Shown here in pieces: positions 25,011-32,605 of a stretch of 44,530 bases of DNA. Within the stretch, counting starts at the first letter, position 1. Every line of letters starts with the position of its first letter. The stretch is taken from positions 1-44,530 of the forward strand of contig CAJLXA010000009.1 in assembly GCA_905210485.1 (NCBI GenBank). Reading direction: 5' to 3'. The notes under the pieces were generated by a model that did not search any database, had not been told where the DNA came from, and saw only the letters and a list, made by a program, of their open reading frames with translations. Made by a program: the position numbers and the translations under genes. This DNA comes from an uncultured Eubacteriales bacterium. Lineage in GTDB: Bacteria > Bacillota > Clostridia > Oscillospirales > CAG-272.

Positions 25011-25054
25011 AAGAAAAACCGAAAGTTTTACGCTTTCGGTTTTTCTTTTTTTGC
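25011..25054 (+). terminator. Rho-independent terminator of rplM-rpsI
   Basis: A 15-bp stem (25011-25025 with 25033-25047) followed by a T-run to 25053. Confidence 0.9.
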
Positions 25055-25560
25055 GGTACCATGACGGATATAGGCAGAAGTGAGATTCGCACCGCGGAAA
25101 GGTTAGATTTTTACGAACAATCGAAAATTTGCATTTCGGAGTATGAATCAAGTCGGCTTTATAAATCGCCGCGAACGTCTCCGCCGGACGGTATAAGAGC
25201 GGGCGGCCGGAGGAAAGCGATAAGGAAAGAGCGACAGGAAGATTGGCAAAAGAAAGCGGAGATGCGGGAGGGAAAAGCGGCAAGGAAGCGGCAAGGGAGC
25301 GGCAAGGGAGCGGCAAGGGAGCGGCAAGGGAGCGGTGGGGAATTGACAAACGAAACAGCGAGGAAAACCAAAGTTTTAAAGAGCACGGCCGTTTTCGGCG
25401 TCAAAGGGGCGCTTACGGCGATTTTATCCGGCAGGACTTATGTCGAAATTTTGTTATGAAGTCCCTTATGTATGATTACAGTGCCGTAATCATGCTTTCT
25501 AAAACAGATTACGACGCTATCGTTTTCTCTCTTATGTCATACCTTCGGAAAAAAAATAAT
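25055..25560. other. About 500-base stretch without a convincing gene
   Basis: Several open frames cross this stretch on both strands but none has a ribosome site or recognisable protein content, and all run through an 11-bp repeat whose unit is not a multiple of three. What is visible: the tandem repeat at 25277-25342, an 8-bp inverted repeat at 25472-25479/25486-25493, and purine-rich plus-strand composition from 25200 to 25340. It may be decayed sequence or hold an untranslated RNA. Confidence 0.5.
25277..25342. repeat. 11-bp tandem repeat, five clean copies plus one decayed
   Basis: Unit GCGGCAAGGGA. Copies at 25277-25287 (one change), 25288-25298, 25299-25309, 25310-25320, 25321-25331, then a degenerate copy 25332-25342. 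The unit length is not divisible by three, which argues against a coding repeat. Confidence 0.9.
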
Positions 25561-25593
25561 AAAAAAGCACTTGCTTATTGCAAGTGCTTTTTT
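25561..25593 (-). terminator. Terminator of tRNA-Lys
   Basis: A 14-bp perfect stem (25561-25574 with 25580-25593, loop TTATT) ending in a T-rich run on the minus strand. Its 5' arm overlaps the last base of the encoded CCA. Confidence 0.88.
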
Positions 25594-25668
25594 GGTGCTC
25601 CTGCGGAGATTCGAACTCCGGACACCTTGATTAAAAGTCAAGTGCTCTACCGTCTGAGCTACAGGGGC
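25593..25668 (-). tRNA. tRNA-Lys (anticodon TTT)
   Basis: A 76-base cloverleaf with encoded CCA. The anticodon arm is CTTGA-CTTTTAA-TCAAG, so the anticodon is TTT for lysine AAA/AAG. D-stem GCTC/GAGC and T-arm CGGAG-TTCGAAT-CTCCG are perfect. The acceptor stem GCCCCTG/CAGGAGC has one mismatch, C3 against A70. It has its own consensus promoter and terminator and no neighbouring tRNA genes. Confidence 0.95.
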
Positions 25669-25690
25669 ATCTTGTTTTCAGTACTTGTCT

Positions 25691-25719
25691 ATTATACAAT
25701 AGTTTCTTTCTTTTGTCAA
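25691..25719 (-). promoter_or_regulatory. Perfect consensus promoter of tRNA-Lys
   Basis: Minus strand TTGACA (25714-25719), 17-base spacer, TATAAT (25691-25696). Confidence 0.9.
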
Positions 25720-25768
25720 GGTTTATTCGCTATTTTTTTAGAAAATTTTTATTATCCCGGCGGGATAT

Positions 25769-25798
25769 GTATAAAAAGGATTTTTAAGGGGAAAAATA
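25769..25798 (+). promoter_or_regulatory. SigF-type (forespore) promoter of spoIIR
   Basis: GTATA (25769-25773), 15-base spacer, GGGAAAAATA (25789-25798). This fits the forespore sigma pattern GYATA-15-GGnnAnnnT, and spoIIR is a known early SigF target in Bacillus. No sigma-A promoter is seen in the same place. Confidence 0.6.
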
Positions 25799-25818
25799 CG
25801 CGCAAGGGAGTGAATTAT

Positions 25819-26424
25819 ATGAAAAAATCTGTACTTATTTATGTTCCGATTCTGCTGTTTTTAACCGTGTTTCTTGCCGCTATGCCGATTTCCGGTGAAG
25901 AGGCGCTTTATAACGATGTGATCCGTCTGCATATTCTCGCGGCCTCCGACAGTGAGGAGGATCAGCGGAATAAGCTGGCGGTGCGCGATGCCGTGATGCG
26001 GGAGTACGGAGCCGCTTTCTCCGCATGCCGCACACGCGCGGAAGCCGCCGCGCTGGCAGAGGAGTATATACCGGCCATTCAGGCGCTTGCCGAGGAAACA
26101 TTGGCGTCGCAAGGGGCAAAGGATACGGTGCGCGTCACGCTGACAGAGGAATCCTATGACCGGCGCTATTACAGCCGCTTTGCCATGCCCGCAGGAGAAT
26201 ATCTTTCTTTACGCGTGCTGATCGGATACGCGGAGGGGAAGAACTGGTGGTGTGTACTGTTTCCGCCGCTTTGTACGGAGAGTGCCACGGGTGAAACGGC
26301 GTATGACGATGACGCTTTGCCCGTCGGCCTGACCCCTGCCGAATACCGGCTGATTACGGGGGACAGCGAGGCCTATGTCGTGCGCTTTAAAATCCTTGAG
26401 ATTCTGTCGGGGGTCGGGAAATAA
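25819..26424 (+). CDS. spoIIR: Stage II sporulation protein R, forespore-to-mother-cell signal
   Basis: Secreted signalling protein made in the forespore that triggers SpoIIGA to process pro-SigE. The 201-residue protein starts at the ATG at 25819, after AAGGGAGTG, and opens with a signal or anchor segment (residues 4-23). The family core follows: DVIRLHILAASDSEEDQRNKLAVRDAV, and a C-terminal region with GYAEGKNWWCVLFPPLCT, the typical NWWCVLFPPLC motif. The frame is open far upstream, but that part is not conserved and crosses the tRNA. A SigF-type promoter lies 21 bases before the ATG; a very long hairpin follows the stop. The partner genes spoIIGA-sigE are 11 kb upstream. Confidence 0.95.
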   Translation: MKKSVLIYVPILLFLTVFLAAMPISGEEALYNDVIRLHILAASDSEEDQRNKLAVRDAVMREYGAAFSACRTRAEAAALAEEYIPAIQALAEETLASQGAKDTVRVTLTEESYDRRYYSRFAMPAGEYLSLRVLIGYAEGKNWWCVLFPPLCTESATGETAYDDDALPVGLTPAEYRLITGDSEAYVVRFKILEILSGVGK

Positions 26425-26428
26425 GCGT

Positions 26429-26475
26429 ACTATATGAAAAAGAGAAGAGCGCGGCTCTTCTCTTTTTCATATAGT
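26429..26475. terminator. 22-bp perfect inverted repeat / terminator after spoIIR
   Basis: Arms 26429-26450 and 26454-26475 are exact reverse complements with a 3-base loop (GCG). The GC-rich inner 9 bp followed by TTTTTC has terminator form on both strands, and the pairing continues through the T tract, which is unusual. It ends 7 bases before the ribosome site of the next gene. Confidence 0.8.
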
Positions 26476-26494
26476 GACAGTGAGGAGGATTGAT

Positions 26495-27004
26495 ATGGAA
26501 TTTCATGAAATATCGCCGGATATATTCGGAATGAACGTGTTCCGTAATATCGGCAAAGAACATATGATCGTTACGGCGTCGAACGGTGAAAAGCATAACG
26601 GCATGACGGCTTCATGGGGCGGTATCGGCGTTTTGTTTTACCGACCGGTCATGTTTTTGTTTGTCAGGCCGGAACGCTATACATACACGTTTCTGGAAAA
26701 GGGAGCATACGCCACGCTTTCCTTCTTTTCGCCGGCTTATCGCGCCGCCGTGGCCTATTACGGTACGCACAGCGGCCGTGTATCGGATAAAGAAAAGGAA
26801 ACGGGTCTGACATCGTTCAGAACAGCTCACGGCGGCATCGGCTACCGGGAGGCAACGTATATTCTCGGCGGCGAGCTTATCTATCGCGGAAAACTGGAGG
26901 AGAGCGGCTTTCTTGACCGCTCGCTGCTCCGTCATTATGAAAACGGCGGTTATCACGGCGTGTTTATTACCGACGTACGCGAAATATTGGAACATAACGG
27001 GTGA
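26495..27004 (+). CDS. Flavin reductase-like domain protein
   Basis: A 169-residue protein of the flavin reductase-like, FMN-binding split-barrel group. The signature segment HNGMTASWGGIGVLFYRPVMFLFVRPERYTY (about residues 27-57) is typical of small clostridial members. No signal peptide. GAGGAGG lies 6 bases before the ATG at 26495; an upstream in-frame GTG at 26474 is not needed. Which electron acceptor it serves cannot be told. It lies between the spoIIR hairpin and smpB, with no promoter of its own apparent other than within the hairpin region. Confidence 0.85.
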   Translation: MEFHEISPDIFGMNVFRNIGKEHMIVTASNGEKHNGMTASWGGIGVLFYRPVMFLFVRPERYTYTFLEKGAYATLSFFSPAYRAAVAYYGTHSGRVSDKEKETGLTSFRTAHGGIGYREATYILGGELIYRGKLEESGFLDRSLLRHYENGGYHGVFITDVREILEHNG

Positions 27005-27030
27005 TTTTTTCATAATGTGGCAGATTTCTC

Positions 27031-27059
27031 TTGCAATTTCGGGCGGCTGCGTGTATAAT
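27031..27059 (+). promoter_or_regulatory. Sigma-A promoter of smpB
   Basis: TTGCAA (27031-27036), 17-base spacer, TATAAT (27054-27059). Confidence 0.75.
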
Positions 27060-27093
27060 AGACTGGAATAAAGCAAAGAAAAGGGGCGCAAAA

Positions 27094-27570
27094 ATGCCGG
27101 AAAAACAAAAGTCAAGAAAAACCATAGCCGTTAACCGCACAGCGCGTCATGATTATTTTGTCACGGAAACTTATGAGGCCGGTATTGCTCTTTTCGGTAC
27201 GGAAGTCAAATCGCTTCGCGCCGGCGCCGCCAATCTCAAAGATGCATTTTGCCGTGTGGACGGCGGAGAACTTGTGGTATACGGTATGCATATCAGTCCG
27301 TATGAACAGGGGAATATTTTCAACAAGGATCCGCTTCGCCCCCGTAAACTTCTGATGCACAAACGTGAAATTATGAAGCTGACGGGACTTCTGACGCGCG
27401 ACGGATATACGCTGATACCGCTTTCGCTCTACTTTTCCGGAGCACGCGTAAAGGTGGAAGTCGGACTTTGCAAGGGCAAGAAGAACTATGATAAGCGGGA
27501 CGACATGGCAAAGCGCGACGCCGACCGTATGATGGAACGCGTGATGAAAAGCCGCGGACGCGATGAATAA
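27094..27570 (+). CDS. smpB: SsrA-binding protein SmpB
   Basis: Partner of tmRNA in trans-translation, which frees ribosomes stalled on broken mRNA. The 158-residue protein has NRTARHDYFVTETYEAGIALFGTEVKSLR near the start, the GMHISPYEQGN segment, and the basic C-terminal tail KRDADRMMERVMKSRG. The ATG at 27094 is preceded by AAGGGG and the family's usual start; an upstream in-frame ATG-free extension is not conserved. The tmRNA gene itself is not recognisable in the window. Confidence 0.97.
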   Translation: MPEKQKSRKTIAVNRTARHDYFVTETYEAGIALFGTEVKSLRAGAANLKDAFCRVDGGELVVYGMHISPYEQGNIFNKDPLRPRKLLMHKREIMKLTGLLTRDGYTLIPLSLYFSGARVKVEVGLCKGKKNYDKRDDMAKRDADRMMERVMKSRGRDE

Positions 27571-27573
27571 CAG

Positions 27574-27613
27574 AAAGCGTGGAATGTAATCAAAAGGTTA
27601 CATTCCACGCTTT
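27574..27613. terminator. Bidirectional terminator between smpB and ruvB
   Basis: A 16-bp perfect stem (27574-27589 with 27598-27613), 8-base loop, A-tract on the left and T-tract on the right, serving two converging genes. Confidence 0.9.
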
Positions 27614-27614
27614 T

Positions 27615-28694
27615 TCATGTTTCGATATCGTCAATTGTCGTCTGGTTCGGGAGCGCGTTCGGATTCGACTGCGGGCAGGAAATACCGAGATGGCGGTAAG
27701 CCAGATGCGTGACGCAACGGCCGCGCGGTGTACGGGACAGAAAACCGAGTTGCAGAAGATACGGTTCATACACGTCTTCGATGGTGACGGCTTCTTCACC
27801 GATCGTGGCGGCAAGCGTTTCGAGACCGACGGGGCCGCCGTTGTAATATTGGATAATGGCACGCATCATGCGGCGGTCGGTGTTGTCGAGACCGAGTTCG
27901 TCGATCTCAAGCATGGCAAGCGCGTCCTTGGCTACGTCGGGCGTTATGCGTCCGTCGCCCTTTACGAGCGCATAGTCGCGCAGGCGCTTTAAGAGGCGGT
28001 TGGCGATACGCGGTGTTCCGCGGGAGCGTTTGGCGATTTCCGCGGCGCCGTCGTCGGTAATATCGACGTCAAGAATCCCCGACGAACGCCGTACAATGGC
28101 GGACAATTCTTCCGGCGAATACAGTTCCAGTTTCAGAAGAACGCCGAAACGGTCGCGGAGAGGCGTTGTCAGTTGCCCGGCGCGCGTAGTGGCGCCGATC
28201 AGAGTGAATTTCGGAATCGGGAGATGAATACTGCGCGCGCTCGGTCCTTTACCGATAATAATATCTACGGCGAAGTCCTCCATAGCGGGATAGAGAATTT
28301 CCTCGACGGTGCGGGGAAGGCGGTGAATCTCGTCGATGAACAAAACGTCGCCCGGCGAAAGATTGGTCAGTATCGCCACAAGATCGCCCGGCTTTTCTAT
28401 CGCCGGCCCTGAAGTGGTGCGGATGCCGACGCCCATTTCATTGGCGATAATGGAAGACAGGGTGGTTTTACCGAGACCGGGAGGTCCGTACAGCAAAACG
28501 TGATCCAGCGAATCGCCGCGTTTTTTGGCGGATTCGATATAAATTTTCAGATTTTCCTTGGCGCGCGTCTGGCCGACATAATCGGCAAGGGTTTTCGGGC
28601 GGAGACCGGGTTCCGCTTCCGCATCCAGTTCCGGGGTATACTCATTGGAAAGAATACGGTTTTCAAAATCAAATTCAGTGGTATTGTCGAGCAT
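27615..28694 (-). CDS. ruvB: Holliday junction branch-migration helicase RuvB
   Basis: AAA+ motor that drives branch migration with RuvA. The 359-residue protein has Walker A GPPGLGKTT, Walker B LFIDEIHRL, sensor GATTRAG and the C-terminal winged-helix domain with GGPVGLETLA and LQLGFLSRTPRGR. It starts 12 bases after ruvA and is the last gene of the five-gene leftward operon. The short C-terminal tail after HLGI (ending TTIDDIET) is variable in the family. Confidence 0.98.
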   Translation of the reverse strand: MLDNTTEFDFENRILSNEYTPELDAEAEPGLRPKTLADYVGQTRAKENLKIYIESAKKRGDSLDHVLLYGPPGLGKTTLSSIIANEMGVGIRTTSGPAIEKPGDLVAILTNLSPGDVLFIDEIHRLPRTVEEILYPAMEDFAVDIIIGKGPSARSIHLPIPKFTLIGATTRAGQLTTPLRDRFGVLLKLELYSPEELSAIVRRSSGILDVDITDDGAAEIAKRSRGTPRIANRLLKRLRDYALVKGDGRITPDVAKDALAMLEIDELGLDNTDRRMMRAIIQYYNGGPVGLETLAATIGEEAVTIEDVYEPYLLQLGFLSRTPRGRCVTHLAYRHLGISCPQSNPNALPNQTTIDDIET

Positions 28695-28706
28695 GGCGAT
28701 CTCCTT

Positions 28707-29318
28707 TTACTTTATGAAGCGGCCGAGTGCGGTACGAATGATTTCCTCCGTTGTCATCTTCGACGAATCAAAAGAACGGAGCACCGTATTGATTTCCGAA
28801 CGGTTGTAACCGAGAACGGCAAGAGCGTCCGCGGCTTCTGCCGTTGCTCCGGAAAGGGCGACGGGAGAAACGCTCGGCGTATCCGTTCCGTCAACGGAGG
28901 AGATTTCCGCGCGTTCCTTCATTTTGTCTTTCAGTTCCAGAACGACGCGCGCCGCGCTTTTCGGGCCGACGCCGTTTGCTTTGGCAATGGCGCGCGCGTC
29001 TTCGGAAACGATCGCAACGGCGAGCCTTTCCGGTGTGAAGAGGGAAAGGATGGCCATGGCGGCCTTCGGGCCGATGCCGGACACCGAGGTGAGAAGACGG
29101 AACGCTTCCATTTCCTCTTTGCGGAAAAAACCGAAGAGTTCGATCCCGTCTTCCCGCACGGCAAGGTGTGTGAAAAGGCGCACGGATTCTCCCTCTTTTC
29201 CGGCGAGGGATTCGGATGTATTCAGACTGACGGTGGTTTTATAGCCGACGCCGCCACATTCGACTACGGCAGTGGAGGAATCGCGGTAAATGAGTTCGCC
29301 GCGTACATGGTAGAGCAT
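28707..29318 (-). CDS. ruvA: Holliday junction-binding protein RuvA
   Basis: Tetrameric junction-recognition subunit of RuvAB. The 203-residue protein has the N-terminal OB domain (MLYHVRGELIYRDSSTAVVECGGVGYK), two helix-hairpin-helix motifs (SVSGIGPKAAMAIL and KANGVGPKSAARVVLEL), and the C-terminal RuvB-contact domain (AADALAVLGYNRSEI). AGAGG precedes the ATG. It begins 20 bases after the stop of the large YfhO gene and so shares its transcript. Confidence 0.97.
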   Translation of the reverse strand: MLYHVRGELIYRDSSTAVVECGGVGYKTTVSLNTSESLAGKEGESVRLFTHLAVREDGIELFGFFRKEEMEAFRLLTSVSGIGPKAAMAILSLFTPERLAVAIVSEDARAIAKANGVGPKSAARVVLELKDKMKERAEISSVDGTDTPSVSPVALSGATAEAADALAVLGYNRSEINTVLRSFDSSKMTTEEIIRTALGRFIK

Positions 29319-29338
29319 AGGGAACCTCTTTTCAGTGT

Positions 29339-32300
29339 TTATTTTTGATTGGTCGCACGACGTTTTTTTCGCAGTGTATACGTCAGCGTGGTATAGCCGA
29401 TAAAGGAGAATGTGCCGATAACGGTGAGCAGGATGGCGGTTCTGTAACAGTCGGGGAAATAGGTGAATGTGACGGTGTGCGTTCCCGGCGTTATGTCAAA
29501 TCCGAGGCAGGCGTCCAGTGTGCGGTAGGTCGTGACGGCTTCACCGTCCACCGTCACTTTCCATCCCGCGTCATACGGAATCGTCGTGAACAGGACGTTT
29601 TCCTCACCGTCAACGGTCACGGTGCCTGCAAAGCAGTCGTCGGCAAAGGAAGTGAGCGTGAGGCCGCCGGCGGAAAGCTCGCGGTAAAGCATATCGAGAA
29701 CGTCTTCGTTCATGTTGAAGAAATACGGTACGTTCCGTCCCATATGCGTTTTCTTTTCGGTAATGGTGAAAGTGACGTTTACCGTTTCGCCCTCGGAGAA
29801 ATTTCCGATGTCGAGAATACCGTAATTGAAATTGGAGAAGTAATAATCTTTTTCTCCGCCGTTGACAGTGAAAGTCGTTTCGTCATAAGTGGCGGCCGGA
29901 ATATACATATAGATGTGTCCGTTTTTGTTTGCGGTTAATGTAAACGTAACTTTACCGTCTTCGCCTTCTTTGGCAGGTTTGTAATAGATACTGTCGAATC
30001 TTTCCGAAACGGTTTTTCCGCTGTCTTTATTGGTTTTTTCATAGAGGCGGTAGGTGCCGGTGGTCAGAACGCCGGTCATTTTTGTTTCGTGTGACAGAGG
30101 CGTAAACAGTTCGATCTCGCGCCCCATGAGCGCGGAGTAGATCGCGTTGAGACGCAGGCAGGCGCTCCGTCCGTCTCCCTCGTGTACGCTGATATAACGG
30201 ACGCCGTCCGGAAGAATATACTTCCCGTCACGGTCGATTTCCGGCTGTACGAACGTAAGGCCGTTTACATTCCCGGATACGCAGTAGCCGAGCGGAAGCG
30301 CGTGCAGGTTCTCACATACCAGAACGCCGGTGCCGGAGGCGAATTTCCGGGACTTTCCTTCTCCGTTCATGAAGACGCCGTCTTCGTTCCGTACAATAGT
30401 CAGCGTATCGCCGAGCGTATACAGCGAGCCGTTATATTTGGCGAAACGGACGGCATAGCCGTCGGAAAGGACATCTTTTGCATCGGCCATAATGTATTTT
30501 ACGCCGAGCAGCATGTCCGACGCGGGGTTCGGGAAACAGTATTGCGAATAATTGGAACGCGCCGTCAGACCGCATACCGCGAGAAAATCTATCTGTGAAC
30601 GGTTGAGCGTGGAGGTAGAGCCGGAAAGTCCGTAAATGCCGAGCTGATAGTTATCGTTCATTTTACGGGACACGGTTTTTTCCGTGCGGTAAAAAGGGGA
30701 CGGATCGTTTTCACGGATATACGCCGCCACATCGTTGAAACGGTTGCCGAAATTCACATAATACTTGCGTCTTGAAATCACAACGTCGCTGTCCAGAAAA
30801 TAAAGCGTCAGGGCGCCGGAGGCAACGACCTCCACCGCGACCACCGCCAACGTGATCATGGCGATGACACGCCGCATATACGGGCGGAATTTCATATATA
30901 GAAACGCATAAGTGTAATACGCGAGGAGAACGGTGGTCAGTACGAGGAGCAGGATTTTTTTCGTTTTGTCTTCCGCGAGAAGAAAGTATGAGAGCACGAA
31001 CAGGAAAAGCACGATTCCCGTTCCGAGTATGGCTTTCGGCGACACGCTTTCCTCTTCGTCATGCGCCGCGAAGAAACGCGCCGACATGGAAAGAAACAGG
31101 AAACTGAAAACAAAACTGTAACGGCAGTTCATCCAGTTCGGCGCCTGAAAGCCGTGAAATACAAGGTCGGTCGCTTTGATGGAAGCGAAAAACAGAAACA
31201 AAAGAAGCGAGAAGAGGTAGGCCGCCTTTTCGCGTGCGGAGATCTTCTTTGACAGAAAATAGAATGGAACAAGAAACAGTGTAATCGTTCCGCTGTAGAG
31301 AAAAGGGAGTCCCGACGGGCGAATGGTGTCATACGAGGCAATGAACAACTTGGAAAAGAGATCGAGAAGCTGAAAAAGCGAACGGAACTCATATTTCGGC
31401 GTTGAAAAAGTATCCTTGCCGAACGTGAGCGAATAATAAGCCGGAATAATCATAACGGCCGCCATCATGATGGCGATGGCGGAAGATATGGCAATGCGGC
31501 CGAGTGCGCGGAAGAAGACCGCTTTTTCGTTTTCAAGATGCCGTTCTTTACGGCTTCGTGCGAAGACAAGCAGGAAAAAGTAGCAGAAAACGAAAAGACA
31601 GGTCATGTAGCCGATATAATAATTGAACAGCAATGTGGCGGTAAGAGCCAGTGTATACAGTATGGTCTTTTTTTCGTCTACAAGCGCATGCAACCCCATA
31701 ATGATCAGAGGAAGCAGATAAAGCGCGTCGATCCACATTGTATTGCTCTGAAGCGCGGTGGCATAACCGCAGAAAGCATAGAGAACCGAAAGCATGATGG
31801 CGGGAATATCGGGACAACGGAGCGTATGACGGGCGAAAATGCCGAAAGTAAGTCCGCAAAGACCCGCCTTGACCGCCATCATGAAGTAGATGGCTTCGGT
31901 GATATTGCCACGGGGGAAAAGACAGACAATATAGGAGAGGGGGCTGGCCAGATAGTAGGCATAGATGCCGAGAAATTCGCCGCCCATCGCGCGCGAAAAC
32001 GAATAAAGTAAAGAGCCGTTGCCGTATACCGCGTCGCGCAATGCGTTGAAGAAATAAATATACTGGGCGTTCAGGTCAAGAACCAGAACCGATGACGGTC
32101 CTACCGGAAAAACGCCGCCGATGGAATGAATAAGAAACGTGAACAGAAAGGGAATGGCAAAACAATAGATGAGCGCGCTGTGCTTTCTGTGGAGAAGAAT
32201 GTCCGCGGCAAACGGCGAGAAACGCCGCCATAGCCGTTTCGGCCATGCGGGTGGGCGCGACTCCGCGGGCGCGGAGTCGCATGAAGAATTTGCGGTCGTA

Positions 32301-32407
32301 TCATTCGGAGTGTCGGAAGCCATGTTGTCTATAAAAGGTTGCGGCGTCGGCGTTATCGCGCCGCTTTCCGGGTCTTCATTCAACGGTTGCCCGTTTTCAT
32401 TCGGCAT
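29339..32407 (-). CDS. YfhO-family multi-pass membrane protein, large form
   Basis: A 1022-residue integral membrane protein of the YfhO family, which has a GT-C glycosyltransferase-like fold; Bacillus and Listeria YfhO proteins serve in glycosylation of lipoteichoic acid. A 65-residue polar N-terminal tail is followed by about a dozen hydrophobic helices (VLDLNAQYIYFF is the usual first-loop motif), a large extracellular part with the typical GLSGSTSTLNRSQIDFL and LLGVKYIM segments, a beta-rich C-terminal region (PYDAGWKVTVDGE) and a last helix. I chose the ATG at 32407, with AAGGAG at a 6-base spacing, over an upstream ATG at 32449 inside the DUF951 gene. It overlaps that gene by 11 bases. 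Confidence 0.9.
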   Translation of the reverse strand: MPNENGQPLNEDPESGAITPTPQPFIDNMASDTPNDTTANSSCDSAPAESRPPAWPKRLWRRFSPFAADILLHRKHSALIYCFAIPFLFTFLIHSIGGVFPVGPSSVLVLDLNAQYIYFFNALRDAVYGNGSLLYSFSRAMGGEFLGIYAYYLASPLSYIVCLFPRGNITEAIYFMMAVKAGLCGLTFGIFARHTLRCPDIPAIMLSVLYAFCGYATALQSNTMWIDALYLLPLIIMGLHALVDEKKTILYTLALTATLLFNYYIGYMTCLFVFCYFFLLVFARSRKERHLENEKAVFFRALGRIAISSAIAIMMAAVMIIPAYYSLTFGKDTFSTPKYEFRSLFQLLDLFSKLFIASYDTIRPSGLPFLYSGTITLFLVPFYFLSKKISAREKAAYLFSLLLFLFFASIKATDLVFHGFQAPNWMNCRYSFVFSFLFLSMSARFFAAHDEEESVSPKAILGTGIVLFLFVLSYFLLAEDKTKKILLLVLTTVLLAYYTYAFLYMKFRPYMRRVIAMITLAVVAVEVVASGALTLYFLDSDVVISRRKYYVNFGNRFNDVAAYIRENDPSPFYRTEKTVSRKMNDNYQLGIYGLSGSTSTLNRSQIDFLAVCGLTARSNYSQYCFPNPASDMLLGVKYIMADAKDVLSDGYAVRFAKYNGSLYTLGDTLTIVRNEDGVFMNGEGKSRKFASGTGVLVCENLHALPLGYCVSGNVNGLTFVQPEIDRDGKYILPDGVRYISVHEGDGRSACLRLNAIYSALMGREIELFTPLSHETKMTGVLTTGTYRLYEKTNKDSGKTVSERFDSIYYKPAKEGEDGKVTFTLTANKNGHIYMYIPAATYDETTFTVNGGEKDYYFSNFNYGILDIGNFSEGETVNVTFTITEKKTHMGRNVPYFFNMNEDVLDMLYRELSAGGLTLTSFADDCFAGTVTVDGEENVLFTTIPYDAGWKVTVDGEAVTTYRTLDACLGFDITPGTHTVTFTYFPDCYRTAILLTVIGTFSFIGYTTLTYTLRKKRRATNQK

Positions 32408-32603
32408 GACTGTCTCCTTCCGATTCAATCTTTCGGGTGATTTTCTCAAGTTTCAGCCGTTCCATCGTCATATCGCGGCCGCAGGTAAGACACCGTATAC
32501 GTATGTCACTGCCGACACGCAGAACGATAAAACGTTTGTCGCCGCAGGGGTGCGGCTTTTTCATGATGATAATATCTCCGGTTTTGTAACGTATGATTTC
32601 CAT
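32397..32603 (-). CDS. DUF951-family small protein
   Basis: A 68-residue protein. The core GDIIIMKKPHPCGDKRFIVLRVGSDIRI then CLTCG matches DUF951, a small Firmicutes family of unknown function with an SH3-like barrel look; Cys20 with the CLTC pair may bind metal. It lies between the two YfhO-type genes: it starts 2 bases after the stop of one and overlaps the start of the other by 11 bases. In other Firmicutes this family is often found near chromosome-partition or ychF genes; here its context is the envelope/ruv operon. Confidence 0.9.
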   Translation of the reverse strand: MEIIRYKTGDIIIMKKPHPCGDKRFIVLRVGSDIRIRCLTCGRDMTMERLKLEKITRKIESEGDSHAE

Positions 32604-32605
32604 TT

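Noticed and set aside
25277..25342. Possible CRISPR array
   Set aside because: Head-to-tail 11-bp units without spacers and no cas gene anywhere in the window.
24882..25349. 155-residue minus-strand open frame
   Set aside because: It overlaps rpsI and its terminator antisense; Pro/Leu/Ser-rich content comes from the purine-rich repeat on the other strand.
25061..25459. 132-residue open frame in the gene-free stretch
   Set aside because: No ribosome site, crosses an 11-bp repeat in changing frame, and its content is low-complexity Arg/Lys/Gly.
32407..32449. Longer start for the large YfhO protein at 32449
   Set aside because: The extra 14 residues lie inside DUF951 and lack a ribosome site; AAGGAG serves the ATG at 32407.
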